From positions 1 through 27,085 of the forward strand of contig NZ_CASFWU010000034.1 in NCBI RefSeq assembly GCF_949298305.1: DNA of 27,085 nucleotides. Direction: 5' to 3'. Position numbers and translations under genes: made by a program. The stretch's first letter is position 1. Each line of letters starts with the position of its first letter. Source of the stretch: an uncultured Bacteroides sp. (lineage in GTDB: Bacteria > Bacteroidota > Bacteroidia > Bacteroidales > Bacteroidaceae). Of the stretch, positions 1-7,639 are shown piece after piece. The notes beneath the pieces were generated by a model. The model saw only the letters and a program-made list of their open reading frames with translations, was not told the origin of the DNA and did not search any database.

Positions 1-141
1 TTGCAGTTCGGGCAGGTCGATGACGCTACGAGGTGGGGAAGGCATGCCTTCGGGCAGGTAGATGGCTTCGTAAAGGAAGTCTCGTAATAGGGGAGTCTCG
101 TCCGGGCGAAGAGGGCGGATAATGATTGGTGAATTCTTCAT
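1..141 (-). CDS. GNAT family N-acetyltransferase, N-terminal part only
   Basis: This is the first 47 codons of a minus-strand gene that continues beyond the left edge. It opens MKNSPIIIRPLRPDE and continues with a stretch containing LLRDFLYEAIYLPEG and a proline-rich turn ending in IDLPELQ. The opening IRPLRPDE is the usual first strand and helix of GNAT acetyltransferases, which move an acetyl group from acetyl-CoA to an amine. The acetyl-CoA-binding motif lies outside the window, so neither the substrate nor the integrity of the gene can be judged. It is divergent from the phosphatase gene starting at 390. Sequence on its upstream side contains TATCTTTA (minus strand, 169-176), a near match to the Bacteroides -7 box, but with no good -33 box. 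Confidence 0.75.
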   Translation of the reverse strand, partial: MKNSPIIIRPLRPDETPLLRDFLYEAIYLPEGMPSPPRSVIDLPELQ

Positions 142-359
142 GTCTTGTTTATCAATGAATGGTGTGGCTAAAGATAGGAAAGATTTTATGAAACCGGTGG
201 CTGTTACAACATAAATCATTCGTTGTGTTTTATTTTTATGAGAGTGTTTGGGGAAATAAAAGTTGCAGGAGCATTTCGTTTCTGTTGCGTTTGTATTTCA
301 ATGGAGTATTACCGTCCGTTTTATCAGTCATGTTGTATGGGCTCTGTCTGTTTTTCGTT

Positions 360-368
360 TATTTTTGC
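360..368 (+). promoter_or_regulatory. Bacteroides -7 promoter box
   Basis: TATTTTTGC matches the Bacteroides -7 consensus TAnnTTTGC exactly. A clear TTTG -33 box is not present at the right distance. Transcription would begin near 374, about 16 nt before the ATG at 390. This rules out the in-frame ATG at 225 as the start of the phosphatase. Confidence 0.55.
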
Positions 369-389
369 AGGACGAAAAAAGCGATAACA

Positions 390-1703
390 ATGAATAAGGT
401 AAAAAGATTATTGTGTATCTGTACTGTCGGTTTACTGCTGGTTCAGAATTTATATGCACAGACACGTGCTGAAAAAGAAATCCGTGAAAATCCCCGATTG
501 GCAGCGGGGAAATATATGGCTTATGAGGCTCCTGACTTACCTGTCACACCGTCTCCAGAGGGGTATGTGCCGTGCTACATCAGTACATACGCGCGTCACG
601 GTTCACGTTATCTGACGGGGAAAGATAAGTATGAACCGGCATTGGTCGTGTTGGGAGAGGCAGAGAGACAAAATGGACTGACAGCTGACGGAAAACGTAC
701 ACTGGCTGTTTTGCGACAGATGGCGCAGGCTGCTGAAAACCGTTATGGAGAACTGACACCGAAAGGTGCGCGTCAGCATCGTGAGCTTGTGAGACGCATG
801 TTTCACAATTATCCCGATATCTTTGTAGATGGTGCGCATGTGGATGCACGTTCCACGTATAAGCCCCGTGCTTTCCTGTCGATGGCAGCTGCTTGTGTGG
901 AGTTGAAAGGGTTAAATCCCCGGCTGAATGTCACCACCGAGGCCAGCCGGCACGATGCTTATTATTTGAAATACAAGAATCCTGTTTATTCTGATAGTTG
1001 CCAGCGCAATGCCGATTCCGTTTTTGCAGAGGCAAAACAACGTTTTGTACATCCGGAACGCATCATGAAGCAGCTTTTCACGTCTGATTATCTTCCAAAA
1101 GTGAAGAACCCTGTTAAGTTGGCATGCGACCTGTTCGAATATCATGGCATCAGTCAAAGTTCGGACAATATGCCCGACCTTGCTTTCCTGTTCACCATAG
1201 ATGAGCTATATGACTTCTGGCAACTGAATAATTTTGAGTGGTATTACGAGCAGGGACCTTCCCCTTTGAGCGGAGGGCAGATGCCTAACCTGGCTCGTAA
1301 CCTTTTGCGTAATTTTGTGGAGGCGGCCGATACGGCATTGGCTTCCATGCAACCATGTGTCACCTTGCGTTTTGGTCATGATACCAACCTGGCTCCACTG
1401 GTGGCATTGATGCAGATAGACGGGTTCGATTACGCTACTGCCGTTTGGGATTCCATTCCTGAATATTATCAGACATATCGCATGATTCCGATGTGCGGCA
1501 ATGTGCAGTTAGTTTTTTTCCGTAAGCCTGGCAGTGATGACATTTTGGTGAAGCCATTGCTTAATGAACGTGAAGTTCATCTTACCGGTGTGCCTACAGA
1601 ATGCTTTCCCTTTTATCATTGGAGCGATTTACGCCGTATCTGGCTACGCCGAATCAATGCTATCTGTTTGCCGGAATTGTCGGAGGGGATGGATACGGAT
1701 TGA
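390..1703 (+). CDS. Secreted histidine-type acid phosphatase (clade 2)
   Basis: The protein has 437 residues and belongs to the clade-2 histidine phosphatases, which include acid phosphatases and phytase/MINPP-like enzymes that hydrolyse phosphomonoesters through a phosphohistidine. The catalytic RHGSR is at residues 69-73 (H70 nucleophile). A second conserved arginine stretch, STYKPR, lies near 155-160, and the proton-donor motif GHD is at 329-331. Residues 1-24 form a signal peptide ending in LYAQ with no lipobox cysteine, so a periplasmic location is likely. The HD motif is the classical one rather than the HAE form of MINPP enzymes, which argues for a general acid phosphatase rather than a strict MINPP, but the substrate is not readable. 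The start at 390 is chosen because the signal peptide begins there and the promoter box at 360-368 lies just upstream. The gene stands alone. Confidence 0.85.
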   Translation: MNKVKRLLCICTVGLLLVQNLYAQTRAEKEIRENPRLAAGKYMAYEAPDLPVTPSPEGYVPCYISTYARHGSRYLTGKDKYEPALVVLGEAERQNGLTADGKRTLAVLRQMAQAAENRYGELTPKGARQHRELVRRMFHNYPDIFVDGAHVDARSTYKPRAFLSMAAACVELKGLNPRLNVTTEASRHDAYYLKYKNPVYSDSCQRNADSVFAEAKQRFVHPERIMKQLFTSDYLPKVKNPVKLACDLFEYHGISQSSDNMPDLAFLFTIDELYDFWQLNNFEWYYEQGPSPLSGGQMPNLARNLLRNFVEAADTALASMQPCVTLRFGHDTNLAPLVALMQIDGFDYATAVWDSIPEYYQTYRMIPMCGNVQLVFFRKPGSDDILVKPLLNEREVHLTGVPTECFPFYHWSDLRRIWLRRINAICLPELSEGMDTD

Positions 1704-1764
1704 CGGGCAGTGACTCCCTGTAAATGAGTTATAGATTTGCTCTATTGCCCCATAGAAATAACCG

Positions 1765-1797
1765 TTTGGAGGATGATGTGCAGGCGCCTATCTTTGC
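1765..1797 (+). promoter_or_regulatory. Bacteroides-type promoter of the peroxiredoxin gene
   Basis: A TTTG -33 box at 1765-1768 and TATCTTTGC -7 box at 1789-1797 are separated by exactly 20 bp, a full match to the Bacteroides housekeeping promoter. Transcription should begin near 1803, giving a leader of about 45 nt before the ATG at 1848. It therefore excludes the earlier in-frame ATG at 1737. Confidence 0.85.
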
Positions 1798-1847
1798 AAC
1801 ATCATCGAGAACTAAACCTTAAGTATCACTCTAAAACTGTTATTATC

Positions 1848-2561
1848 ATGGAAGCAAATCAAGTAAACGCAATGCCGAGAATCGGCGACCAGGCTCCGGC
1901 CTTTACCGCAAAGACTACGCAAGGTGTCATCAACTTTCCTACTGACTACAAGGGCAAGTGGAAAATCCTGTTCAGCCACCCTGCAGACTTCACACCCGTA
2001 TGTACATCCGAGTTCATGACCTTCGCCACCATGGCGGCCGACTTCGAGGCGCTCAACTGCCAGTTGGTTGGTTTGTCTGTTGACGGCTTGTACAGCCACA
2101 TCGCCTGGTTGCGCACCATCAAGGACAAGATTGACTACAAAGGTATGAAGAACGTGGAAGTGAAGTTCCCCCTCATTGAGGACATCACGATGGAGGTAGC
2201 CAAACTCTACGGCATGATTCAGCCGGGCGAGAGCCAGACGTCGGCCGTGCGTGCGGTGTTCTTCATCGACCCGGAAGACATAATCCGCACCATCCTTTAC
2301 TACCCGCTTTCGCTGGGACGTAACTTTGACGAAATCAAGCGTGTGCTCATCGGCCTGCAGACGGCAGACAACTTCGGCGTGGCCCTGCCTGCCGACTGGC
2401 GTCCGGGCGACGAGGTGATTGTGCCCACTGCCGGTTCGTGTGGCGTTGCCAAGGCACGCATGGACGGCGAGGAAGGCGAAATGAAGTGCTACGACTGGTT
2501 CTTCTGCACCAGGCAGCTGGGCAAGGAAGAAGTGGAAAGCAAGCTGGGTATGAAGCGGTAG
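1848..2561 (+). CDS. Peroxiredoxin, Prx6 type
   Basis: The 237-residue protein reduces hydrogen peroxide and organic hydroperoxides. The peroxidatic cysteine is C52 in PADFTPVCTSE (residues 45-55), and the supporting arginine is R135 in RAVFFID. The long C-terminal arm, with DWRPGDEV and then CGVAK, is typical of the Prx6 subfamily. In it C214 and C220 form a C-x5-C motif (CYDWFFC), as in archaeal Prx6 enzymes where the arm supplies the resolving cysteine; C198 is a further cysteine. A two-cysteine mechanism is therefore likely, although this is inferred from spacing. There is no signal peptide, so it acts in the cytoplasm. The start is fixed by the promoter at 1765-1797. It is a single-gene transcript closed by the hairpin at 2608-2641. 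Codon use is more GC-rich than that of the phosphatase before it. Confidence 0.93.
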   Translation: MEANQVNAMPRIGDQAPAFTAKTTQGVINFPTDYKGKWKILFSHPADFTPVCTSEFMTFATMAADFEALNCQLVGLSVDGLYSHIAWLRTIKDKIDYKGMKNVEVKFPLIEDITMEVAKLYGMIQPGESQTSAVRAVFFIDPEDIIRTILYYPLSLGRNFDEIKRVLIGLQTADNFGVALPADWRPGDEVIVPTAGSCGVAKARMDGEEGEMKCYDWFFCTRQLGKEEVESKLGMKR

Positions 2562-2607
2562 TCTCTACCGATGTCGTATGATGTCTGATTGGTTATAATG
2601 AGTGCAG

Positions 2608-2645
2608 GACGGGATGCGGGCAGGTATTGCCGCATCCCGTCTTTG
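2608..2645. terminator. Hairpin terminator between peroxiredoxin and SRPBCC genes
   Basis: A perfect 12-bp stem (GACGGGATGCGG at 2608-2619 with its complement at 2630-2641) and 10-nt loop lie between two convergent genes. The T-tract after it on the plus strand is short (CTTTGT). It probably ends the peroxiredoxin transcript and may serve the minus-strand SRPBCC gene as well. Confidence 0.7.
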
Positions 2646-2659
2646 TCTGTGGGTACACT

Positions 2660-3058
2660 CTATTGTGGCTCGCATTTTCGTTTCAGGTCTGTCACATAGC
2701 GTGCCTGCTGTTTCTTCAGGTAGGGTTTGACAAGCGGACGCATCCACCATCTTTTCACTATTACCGTTTCGCTAAAGATGACTTCGGTTCCCTTTTCTGT
2801 CTCACGGAATATACCTGTCCAATGCCCGCTGAGATTGTTGTTCTCCATATCAAATTCATAGCGCTGGTAAGGTTTCCTGGCGGTGACGGTGAATCGGGTG
2901 CCTATACCTCCGGTAGTATACTCCGTGAAACTCTTGTCATCATGTATTTCAATGCGACTGAGGTCGCTACGCCAGGTACAATCATCCAAAGATGTGACAG
3001 CCTTCCACACGGTATGAAGGTCGGCAGAAATGACGGATTGTATGGTGGAGGTTATCAT
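2660..3058 (-). CDS. SRPBCC (START-like) domain protein
   Basis: The 132-residue protein fits the SRPBCC/polyketide-cyclase-like fold, a small helix-grip domain that binds hydrophobic ligands. Its pattern is typical: a first strand containing STIQSVISADLHTVWKAVTS, a middle FTVTARKPYQRYEFDME, then the strand GTEVIFSETV, and a long C-terminal helix with LVKPYLKKQQARYV. No catalytic residue or ligand can be named. It has no signal peptide. Its ATG lies 12 bp after the stop of the AAA-ATPase/nuclease-like gene on the same strand, so the two are probably co-transcribed. Families of this size are commonly annotated as SRPBCC or polyketide cyclase without known function. Confidence 0.8.
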   Translation of the reverse strand: MITSTIQSVISADLHTVWKAVTSLDDCTWRSDLSRIEIHDDKSFTEYTTGGIGTRFTVTARKPYQRYEFDMENNNLSGHWTGIFRETEKGTEVIFSETVIVKRWWMRPLVKPYLKKQQARYVTDLKRKCEPQ

Positions 3059-3070
3059 ATAGAGATGTTC

Positions 3071-4621
3071 TTATTCCACCAACCACCGCTCGATGTTCCG
3101 TGTCCGGCTGCTGAAGTTCACACCTATTTTATAGAGCGTGCGCGGGTCGGAGGCGAAGGGAGCGGCATAGTTCTTTTCATGAATCTGCGTCAATGCTTCT
3201 TCGGCGGTACCCTGGAACTTAAACTCCATGACGTAGATGTAGTCCGCTGTCTTTACCACGAGGTCAATGCGGCCTTGCGAAGTGTGGTATTCGGCATCGG
3301 TGTAGAATCCCAACAGCTTGAACACGATGAAGAGCACATTCTGGTAGTGCAGCTCCTGTTCGCGGATAAGCTCGTAGGGCGTATCGGCCAGGAAACTCTG
3401 CAGGCGGTGCATGAAGTCGTCGATGCGGGCAGTCTCCACTTCCCTTATGAAGTGGCGGATATGGAACGAAGTCGTATTACCATTCAGGTTTACATAGTTG
3501 GGCATTAGGAAATCGAGGAATCCGCGTTCTACCTCCTGGTTGGGAAAGCCCAGTTGATAAACGTTGAAACGTTGGTCATAGTCTTTTATGGTGAGATATC
3601 CGCTTTGGAAGAAAAGAGGGGTTGGGTTATTTATGGTGTTTTCCAATCCGTTCAGTTCGTCTCCGGTAGCTTCAACTCCTTGGGAGAGGTCGCTCAATCG
3701 GTAATGGTTCTGTTTGAGCAGTTTCACCAGTATCGTCGGCGTACCGGTAGAGAACCAGTAATTGTCCGGTACCATCCGGTAGAACGTGTTCAGCAGGCTG
3801 AAGGGGTTGTAGATGCCTTCGCCGTTGGCGGTGAAGTGATAGCCGTCGAATTTCTTGCGGAGGAGGGCACACGTATCGTCGTAGCTGAGCCCCTGGTGCT
3901 CGGCCAGCCTGCGGATGTCTTCCTCGAAGTTGGGCAGGAGTTCGGATTCGGCGATGCCGCACATGGTGGCATATTGCCAGTCCATGGTGATGTCGTTCAG
4001 GTTGTTCAGGTCGCTGAAGATGCTGACGCGGCTGAAGCGGGTGACGCCCGTCAGCAGGGCGAAGCGGATGTGGGCGTCGCACGATTTCAGGTTGCCGTAG
4101 AAAGCCTTCAGCAGGCTGCGGTATTCGTCCTGCAAGGCATCGTTGCCCAGGGCCTGGATGAGCGGTTTGTCGTACTCGTCGATGAGGATGGCCACGTTTT
4201 GCCCGGACTGCCCGGCCGCGCGGCGGATGACGCCTGCAAAGCGCAGTGACAGCGAGTTGCCTCCGGGGTCACGCCCGTACTGCTCCTCCCACCGGGTCAG
4301 GTAGCCGTCCAGAATGTCCTCCAGGCTCTTGCGCGAGTTATACTCCTGGCTGTTCAGGTCGATGTGCAGGACGGGGCTTGCCGTCCATTTCTTCTCCAAC
4401 CGTTCCATGGCGAGTCCCTCGAAGAGGTCTTTCCGTCCCTCGAAGTAAGCTTTCAACGTAGAGATCATCAGGCTCTTGCCGAAACGGCGCGGACGGCCGA
4501 AGAAGTAATATTTGCCCGTGCTGACCAACTGGTGAAGCTGGGCGGTCTTGTCCACGTACACATATCCGCCTTTGCGGATTTCCTCGAAACTCTGTATGCC
4601 GATAGGGTATAACCTTGCCAT
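3071..4621 (-). CDS. AAA-ATPase-like / PD-(D/E)XK domain protein
   Basis: The 516-residue protein has the architecture of the AAA-ATPase-like plus PDDEXK_9 (DUF1703) family, which is strongly expanded in gut Bacteroidetes and has no settled function. The opening LYPIGIQSFEEIR and YVYVDKT is the family signature. The P-loop GRPRRFGKS is at 42-50 and the Walker B LIDEYDK at 146-152. The C-terminus holds a PD-(D/E)XK-like core, with GRIDLVV (D453) and VMEFKFQG (E466, K468). The start at 4621 is chosen because the family begins at MARLYPIG; the upstream in-frame extension to 4858 has no family resemblance and overlaps the promoter region. It is followed 12 bp later by the SRPBCC gene. Possible roles suggested for relatives include nucleic-acid processing or defence, but nothing here decides it. 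Confidence 0.88.
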   Translation of the reverse strand: MARLYPIGIQSFEEIRKGGYVYVDKTAQLHQLVSTGKYYFFGRPRRFGKSLMISTLKAYFEGRKDLFEGLAMERLEKKWTASPVLHIDLNSQEYNSRKSLEDILDGYLTRWEEQYGRDPGGNSLSLRFAGVIRRAAGQSGQNVAILIDEYDKPLIQALGNDALQDEYRSLLKAFYGNLKSCDAHIRFALLTGVTRFSRVSIFSDLNNLNDITMDWQYATMCGIAESELLPNFEEDIRRLAEHQGLSYDDTCALLRKKFDGYHFTANGEGIYNPFSLLNTFYRMVPDNYWFSTGTPTILVKLLKQNHYRLSDLSQGVEATGDELNGLENTINNPTPLFFQSGYLTIKDYDQRFNVYQLGFPNQEVERGFLDFLMPNYVNLNGNTTSFHIRHFIREVETARIDDFMHRLQSFLADTPYELIREQELHYQNVLFIVFKLLGFYTDAEYHTSQGRIDLVVKTADYIYVMEFKFQGTAEEALTQIHEKNYAAPFASDPRTLYKIGVNFSSRTRNIERWLVE

Positions 4622-4650
4622 AATCGTAAAACGTTTTGCATCATTCCTTG

Positions 4651-4659
4651 GCGAAGATA
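4651..4659 (-). promoter_or_regulatory. Probable -7 box of the AAA-ATPase/nuclease gene
   Basis: On the minus strand the sequence reads TATCTTCGC, one mismatch from TAnnTTTGC, 30 bp before the ATG at 4621. A TTGTG about 18 bp further upstream could be a poor -33 box. It supports the start at 4621. Confidence 0.4.
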
Positions 4660-4816
4660 CTGCTTTTCCGGCAGAAGCACAACACATGGGACGTTTATTC
4701 TTTCTCTTCTTCCTCTCGTGCCGGCATTTGTCGCACGATGTCTTAATAAAATACAAATCCGGGAGCCGTTGCCAACGGTAGTGTTTCTTCTCTGTTATAA
4801 TCTTCGGATGAAATGC

Positions 4817-4825
4817 TATTTTTGC
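4817..4825 (+). promoter_or_regulatory. Bacteroides -7 box of the flavodoxin gene
   Basis: TATTTTTGC is an exact match to the -7 consensus, 49 bp before the ATG at 4875. The -33 position reads TCTGTT, a weak match. It is divergent from the promoter of the AAA-ATPase gene. Confidence 0.55.
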
Positions 4826-4874
4826 AATCAGAGTATCAGAAACAAGAATTATGGACATGAAAAACTGAAAGACA

Positions 4875-5714
4875 ATGAAGAAAGGATTGACTTTGTTTGC
4901 AGCTCTCCTGGCACTGGTGGGCTGTAACCCGCAGAAGAAAAGCGAGGCGACGAACTCTGGGCCGAAGGCACAGAAATACCTGGTGGTCTACTATTCGCAG
5001 ACGGGAGCCACGCAGCAGGTGGCACAGTTGTTTGCCCGCCTGCTGGGTGCCGATACGTTGCGCATCGAGGCAGAGCAGCCCTACGACGGCACTTACCGGG
5101 AGACCATTGAACGTTGTCAGAAGGAGATGCAGAACGGTGAACTGCCTGCGTTGAAGGCGCTGAAGGCCGTCTGGTCGGACTATGACGTGATCTTCCTCGG
5201 CTATCCCATCTGGTTCGGGACCTATGCCCTGCCGATGGCTTCGCTAGTGAAGCAGGCAGACTTTGCGGGCAAGAAGATTGTCCCCTTCTGCACCTTCGGA
5301 AGCGGTGGCCTGGGAGCCAGCATGAAGGACCTGAAACAGGCGCTTCCCAAGGCCGAGATCCTGCCCGGATACGGGGTACGCAATGCCCGCCTTGCCAAGG
5401 CGCCCGCCGAGGTGGAGCGTTTCCTCGTGGAGAACGGCTATCTGGAAGGTGAGGTGGAAAAGCTGCCGGAGTATTCGGCCCAGCAACCGGTCACTGCCGG
5501 CGAAGTGAAAATCTTTGATGCCGCCTGCGGAGACTATCAGTATCCGCTGGGTACGCCTGTAACCGTGGGCAAGCGCACTACTCCGGACGGCACCGACTAT
5601 CGCTTCACCGCCAGGAGCAAGGATGCCCGCGGCAACGACATCGAGGCAACCATCTATGTGACAGCAGGCAACGGGCCGGATGCCAAGCCCGAATTTACCG
5701 AAGTGGAGCGGTGA
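4875..5714 (+). CDS. Flavodoxin-like lipoprotein
   Basis: This 279-residue protein starts with a lipoprotein signal (MKKGLTLFAALLALVGC, lipid-attached C17) followed by a polar linker. A flavodoxin fold spans residues 34 to about 190: strand YLVVYYSQTG, then the FMN-phosphate loop SQTGATQQVA (41-50), the second flavin loop around GYPIWFGTYALP (109-120) and FCTFGSGGLG (138-147). The last 80 residues are an added beta-rich tail not part of flavodoxin. Known flavodoxins carry electrons with FMN in the cytoplasm, whereas this one should be exported and lipid-anchored, implying FMN outside the inner membrane or folding before export. Redox partners cannot be seen: the neighbours are unrelated and transcribed away. 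Lipoproteins of this kind recur in Bacteroidetes. Confidence 0.88.
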   Translation: MKKGLTLFAALLALVGCNPQKKSEATNSGPKAQKYLVVYYSQTGATQQVAQLFARLLGADTLRIEAEQPYDGTYRETIERCQKEMQNGELPALKALKAVWSDYDVIFLGYPIWFGTYALPMASLVKQADFAGKKIVPFCTFGSGGLGASMKDLKQALPKAEILPGYGVRNARLAKAPAEVERFLVENGYLEGEVEKLPEYSAQQPVTAGEVKIFDAACGDYQYPLGTPVTVGKRTTPDGTDYRFTARSKDARGNDIEATIYVTAGNGPDAKPEFTEVER

Positions 5715-5790
5715 GGCGGACTGATGGGGTATCCTGTCGGATTGAAGGTGTGCAAAGACCTTTGCCGAGGCCTGATTGCTTGACTGAATG

Positions 5791-5818
5791 GTAGAGGCGC
5801 AAAATTTTGCGTCTCTAC
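5791..5818. repeat. 28-bp loopless palindrome
   Basis: Two 14-bp halves meet with no loop: GTAGAGGCGCAAAA and TTTTGCGTCTCTAC, with one G/T mismatch. It lies in the 198-bp gap between the convergent flavodoxin and Cdd1/DUF3795 genes. The absence of a loop and of a flanking T-tract makes it look like an interspersed palindromic repeat rather than a designed terminator, although it could still stop transcription. Confidence 0.7.
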
Positions 5819-5912
5819 AACGTACATGCGGTTTCCCGGGCCATGCTGCACATGAAGCGTCGGCCGCATGCCTGCGCAGCCTCCCGCCATGCCTTCCTGT
5901 ACGGCAGTTCCT

Positions 5913-6446
5913 TTATTTTTCCGCCGCTTCTTGCAGGCGTTCCAGCATCTTTTTCAGGTTGGCCTCGTTCTCCTCGTCCGTCAGTGCAGGATCTTTCATG
6001 AAGCGGCGGCAAGGCAGTTCGGGGCAGCCGCCGCAGTTCTTTTTCCTTTTTTCGCGGCAGCATTGGTAGATGGGGCAGACATCGTGGCCCGTAAACCGGA
6101 GCCAGAATACCTTGCCGCGAATCTTCCGGCATCCGCTGCATGAGGCAGGGAAGTTGCCGCATTCCGTACATACGGCTCCGCAGGGCGAGGGTTCTGCAAA
6201 TTCATCTTTCCACAACCACCATTTGCATTTGTCCGGGTCGGGATTTTCGGCATTGACAAAGTACGCTACGGCGCGGTACAGATAGAGCTGGCAGCGGTCT
6301 ATCGGACAACCGCGCAGCCGGCATTCTTCGGCATAAAGTTCTTCTGCCCGCTTGCCGCGCAGCGAGGCGATGGTAGTGTAGCCCATGGCAATCAGGTCTT
6401 GTTCGGTCCGGGCACCTACGTTGGGGATTTGGCGGAGTTCGGTCAT
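5913..6446 (-). CDS. Cdd1-type helix-hairpin-helix domain fused to a cysteine-rich DUF3795 domain
   Basis: The 177-residue protein combines two parts. Residues 1-80 match the pathogenicity-locus (Cdd1) family: a helix-hairpin-helix start LRQIPNVGARTEQDLIAMGY (4-23), then ELYAEECRLRGCPIDRCQLY and PDPDKCKWWLWKD. Residues 88-150 resemble DUF3795, with many cysteines (C89, C93, C96, C103, C106, C124, C129, C130, C138, C141, C146) in pairs suited to metal binding. The C-terminus is a charged helix. Helix-hairpin-helix units usually bind DNA without sequence specificity, but neither half has a known activity. It is the last gene of a three-gene operon: its ATG overlaps the stop of the GNAT gene by 4 bp (ATGA). 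It is cytoplasmic, without signal or membrane segment. Confidence 0.85.
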   Translation of the reverse strand: MTELRQIPNVGARTEQDLIAMGYTTIASLRGKRAEELYAEECRLRGCPIDRCQLYLYRAVAYFVNAENPDPDKCKWWLWKDEFAEPSPCGAVCTECGNFPASCSGCRKIRGKVFWLRFTGHDVCPIYQCCREKRKKNCGGCPELPCRRFMKDPALTDEENEANLKKMLERLQEAAEK

Positions 6447-7036
6447 GATAGGGGATGATGGGAGGTTTCGGATGTGAGTCTCCTGTCATTGCGGGTATTC
6501 CATTCATCTTTTGTCATCCGCATGAAATGCTCTGTGCGGACATCGCCCAGCGGCGATACTTTTCCTGTTTCCGTGTGATGGAAGGTAAATCCGCACTTTT
6601 GCATGACGCGGCACGACTTCATGTTCCCGTCGTAATAACCACACCAGACAGTCGGTATGTTGAGTTCTTCGAAGCAACGGTGTAGTAAGCGTCGCACGGC
6701 TTCGGGAATCAGTCCCTGCCCCCAGTAAGGTACTCCTATCCAGTATCCGATTTCGGCATCGCCTTGTTCCATTGTGGCGCTGTGCATACCGTCACTGAAC
6801 ATGATGCCAACACTGCCAACAGGCTCACCGGTAGCCTTTAACACAACAGCGTAAGTTTCAGGAGCTGAGAAAATGGTACGGATGATTTCAAGACTGTTTC
6901 CTATTGATGTATGTGGTGTCCATCCGGCAATCGGGCCTATATCCGGATGGCAGGCATATCGGTACAGTGAAGGGGCATCGTCTTCGTTCCACGGACGGAG
7001 GACGAGGCGGGATGTTTCAAGTGTAATTGTTTTCAT
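6443..7036 (-). CDS. GNAT acetyltransferase, RimJ/RimL type
   Basis: The 197-residue protein is a RimJ/RimL-like GNAT enzyme that would transfer acetyl from acetyl-CoA to a protein N-terminus or small amine. It begins with LETSRLVLRPWNEDD, then has VGSVGIMF (strand 4), EIGYWIGVPYWGQGLIPEA with the pyrophosphate-binding loop at about 102-112, and the late N138/S141 pair before RVMQKCGF typical of this group. A polar tail of some 25 residues follows the domain. The stop overlaps the start of the Cdd1/DUF3795 gene by 4 bp, so translation is probably coupled, and the preceding HEAT-like gene ends 3 bp upstream. The substrate is unknown; co-transcription with two uncharacterised proteins is the only clue. 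Confidence 0.9.
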   Translation of the reverse strand: MKTITLETSRLVLRPWNEDDAPSLYRYACHPDIGPIAGWTPHTSIGNSLEIIRTIFSAPETYAVVLKATGEPVGSVGIMFSDGMHSATMEQGDAEIGYWIGVPYWGQGLIPEAVRRLLHRCFEELNIPTVWCGYYDGNMKSCRVMQKCGFTFHHTETGKVSPLGDVRTEHFMRMTKDEWNTRNDRRLTSETSHHPLS

Positions 7037-7039
7037 GGG

Positions 7040-7639
7040 CTATTGGATTTTCTTGTATGTTATGCTTGGGCCTTGTCTTTTCCGCTGTGTTTTCGTCAGC
7101 TCCTTCATGACCCTCCGCTTGACACAGGCGATGCTTGGGGGCTGGCCGGGAGGAAGCAACTCCAGGCACAGGAGCAGTTCGTTCACCAACTCCGGATAGG
7201 GACTGCACAGGCGGGCGGCTATCTTTATCATGTACGAGCGGCTGCTGTGGCTCATGTCCGTGTCGGCAAGGTGGGACATGCAGAAATCGAGCAGATCGGT
7301 CCGGTTCTCGGGCAGGCGGGTGAAGTCTGACAGGATGGAGAAGAACAGCCCGCGGTGCGCATGCCGCTCCGGAGACAGGGCGAAATCAATCAGCCGGTCA
7401 ATCATCGGGAAGAGATAGAGGTCCTTATCCTCGCGTGACAGATGGGTGAGTATCCACGCCGCATTGTACGAGGCACGGGCGTTGCCGTTCCCCAACATCA
7501 GGGCGCATATTTCCGCAATGCCCTGCCCGTCATGGTGCAGTCCGGCGGCCAGACCGGCTACCCGGGCTCCGGAAAGCCTGTCGCCGACAAGCTGTTTCCA
7601 GCTGCTTGCCTGTGTGATGTCTGCCTTTCTGTTTTTCAT
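7040..7639 (-). CDS. Uncharacterised alpha-helical (HEAT-like) protein
   Basis: This 199-residue protein is not a family I can name with certainty. It looks entirely helical, with helices such as ASYNAAWILTHL, LFPMIDRLIDFAL and LVNELLLCLELL, whose spacing is reminiscent of HEAT/ARM repeats. No catalytic motif, signal peptide or membrane segment is visible, and the last 25 residues are strongly basic (KRRVMKELTKTQRKRQG), which could contact nucleic acid. It is the first clearly supported gene of the operon with the GNAT enzyme (3 bp downstream) and the Cdd1/DUF3795 protein. A scaffold or adaptor role is plausible but is inference only. Confidence 0.7.
   Translation of the reverse strand: MKNRKADITQASSWKQLVGDRLSGARVAGLAAGLHHDGQGIAEICALMLGNGNARASYNAAWILTHLSREDKDLYLFPMIDRLIDFALSPERHAHRGLFFSILSDFTRLPENRTDLLDFCMSHLADTDMSHSSRSYMIKIAARLCSPYPELVNELLLCLELLPPGQPPSIACVKRRVMKELTKTQRKRQGPSITYKKIQ

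Noticed and set aside
225..389. Longer N-terminus for the phosphatase from an ATG at 225
   Set aside because: The extension covers the -7 box at 360-368 and places the clear signal peptide 55 residues inside the protein.
2627..4249. Two long plus-strand open frames opposite the SRPBCC and AAA-ATPase genes
   Set aside because: They are antisense to genes with recognisable families; the translations show no domain features and arise from GC-rich codon bias.
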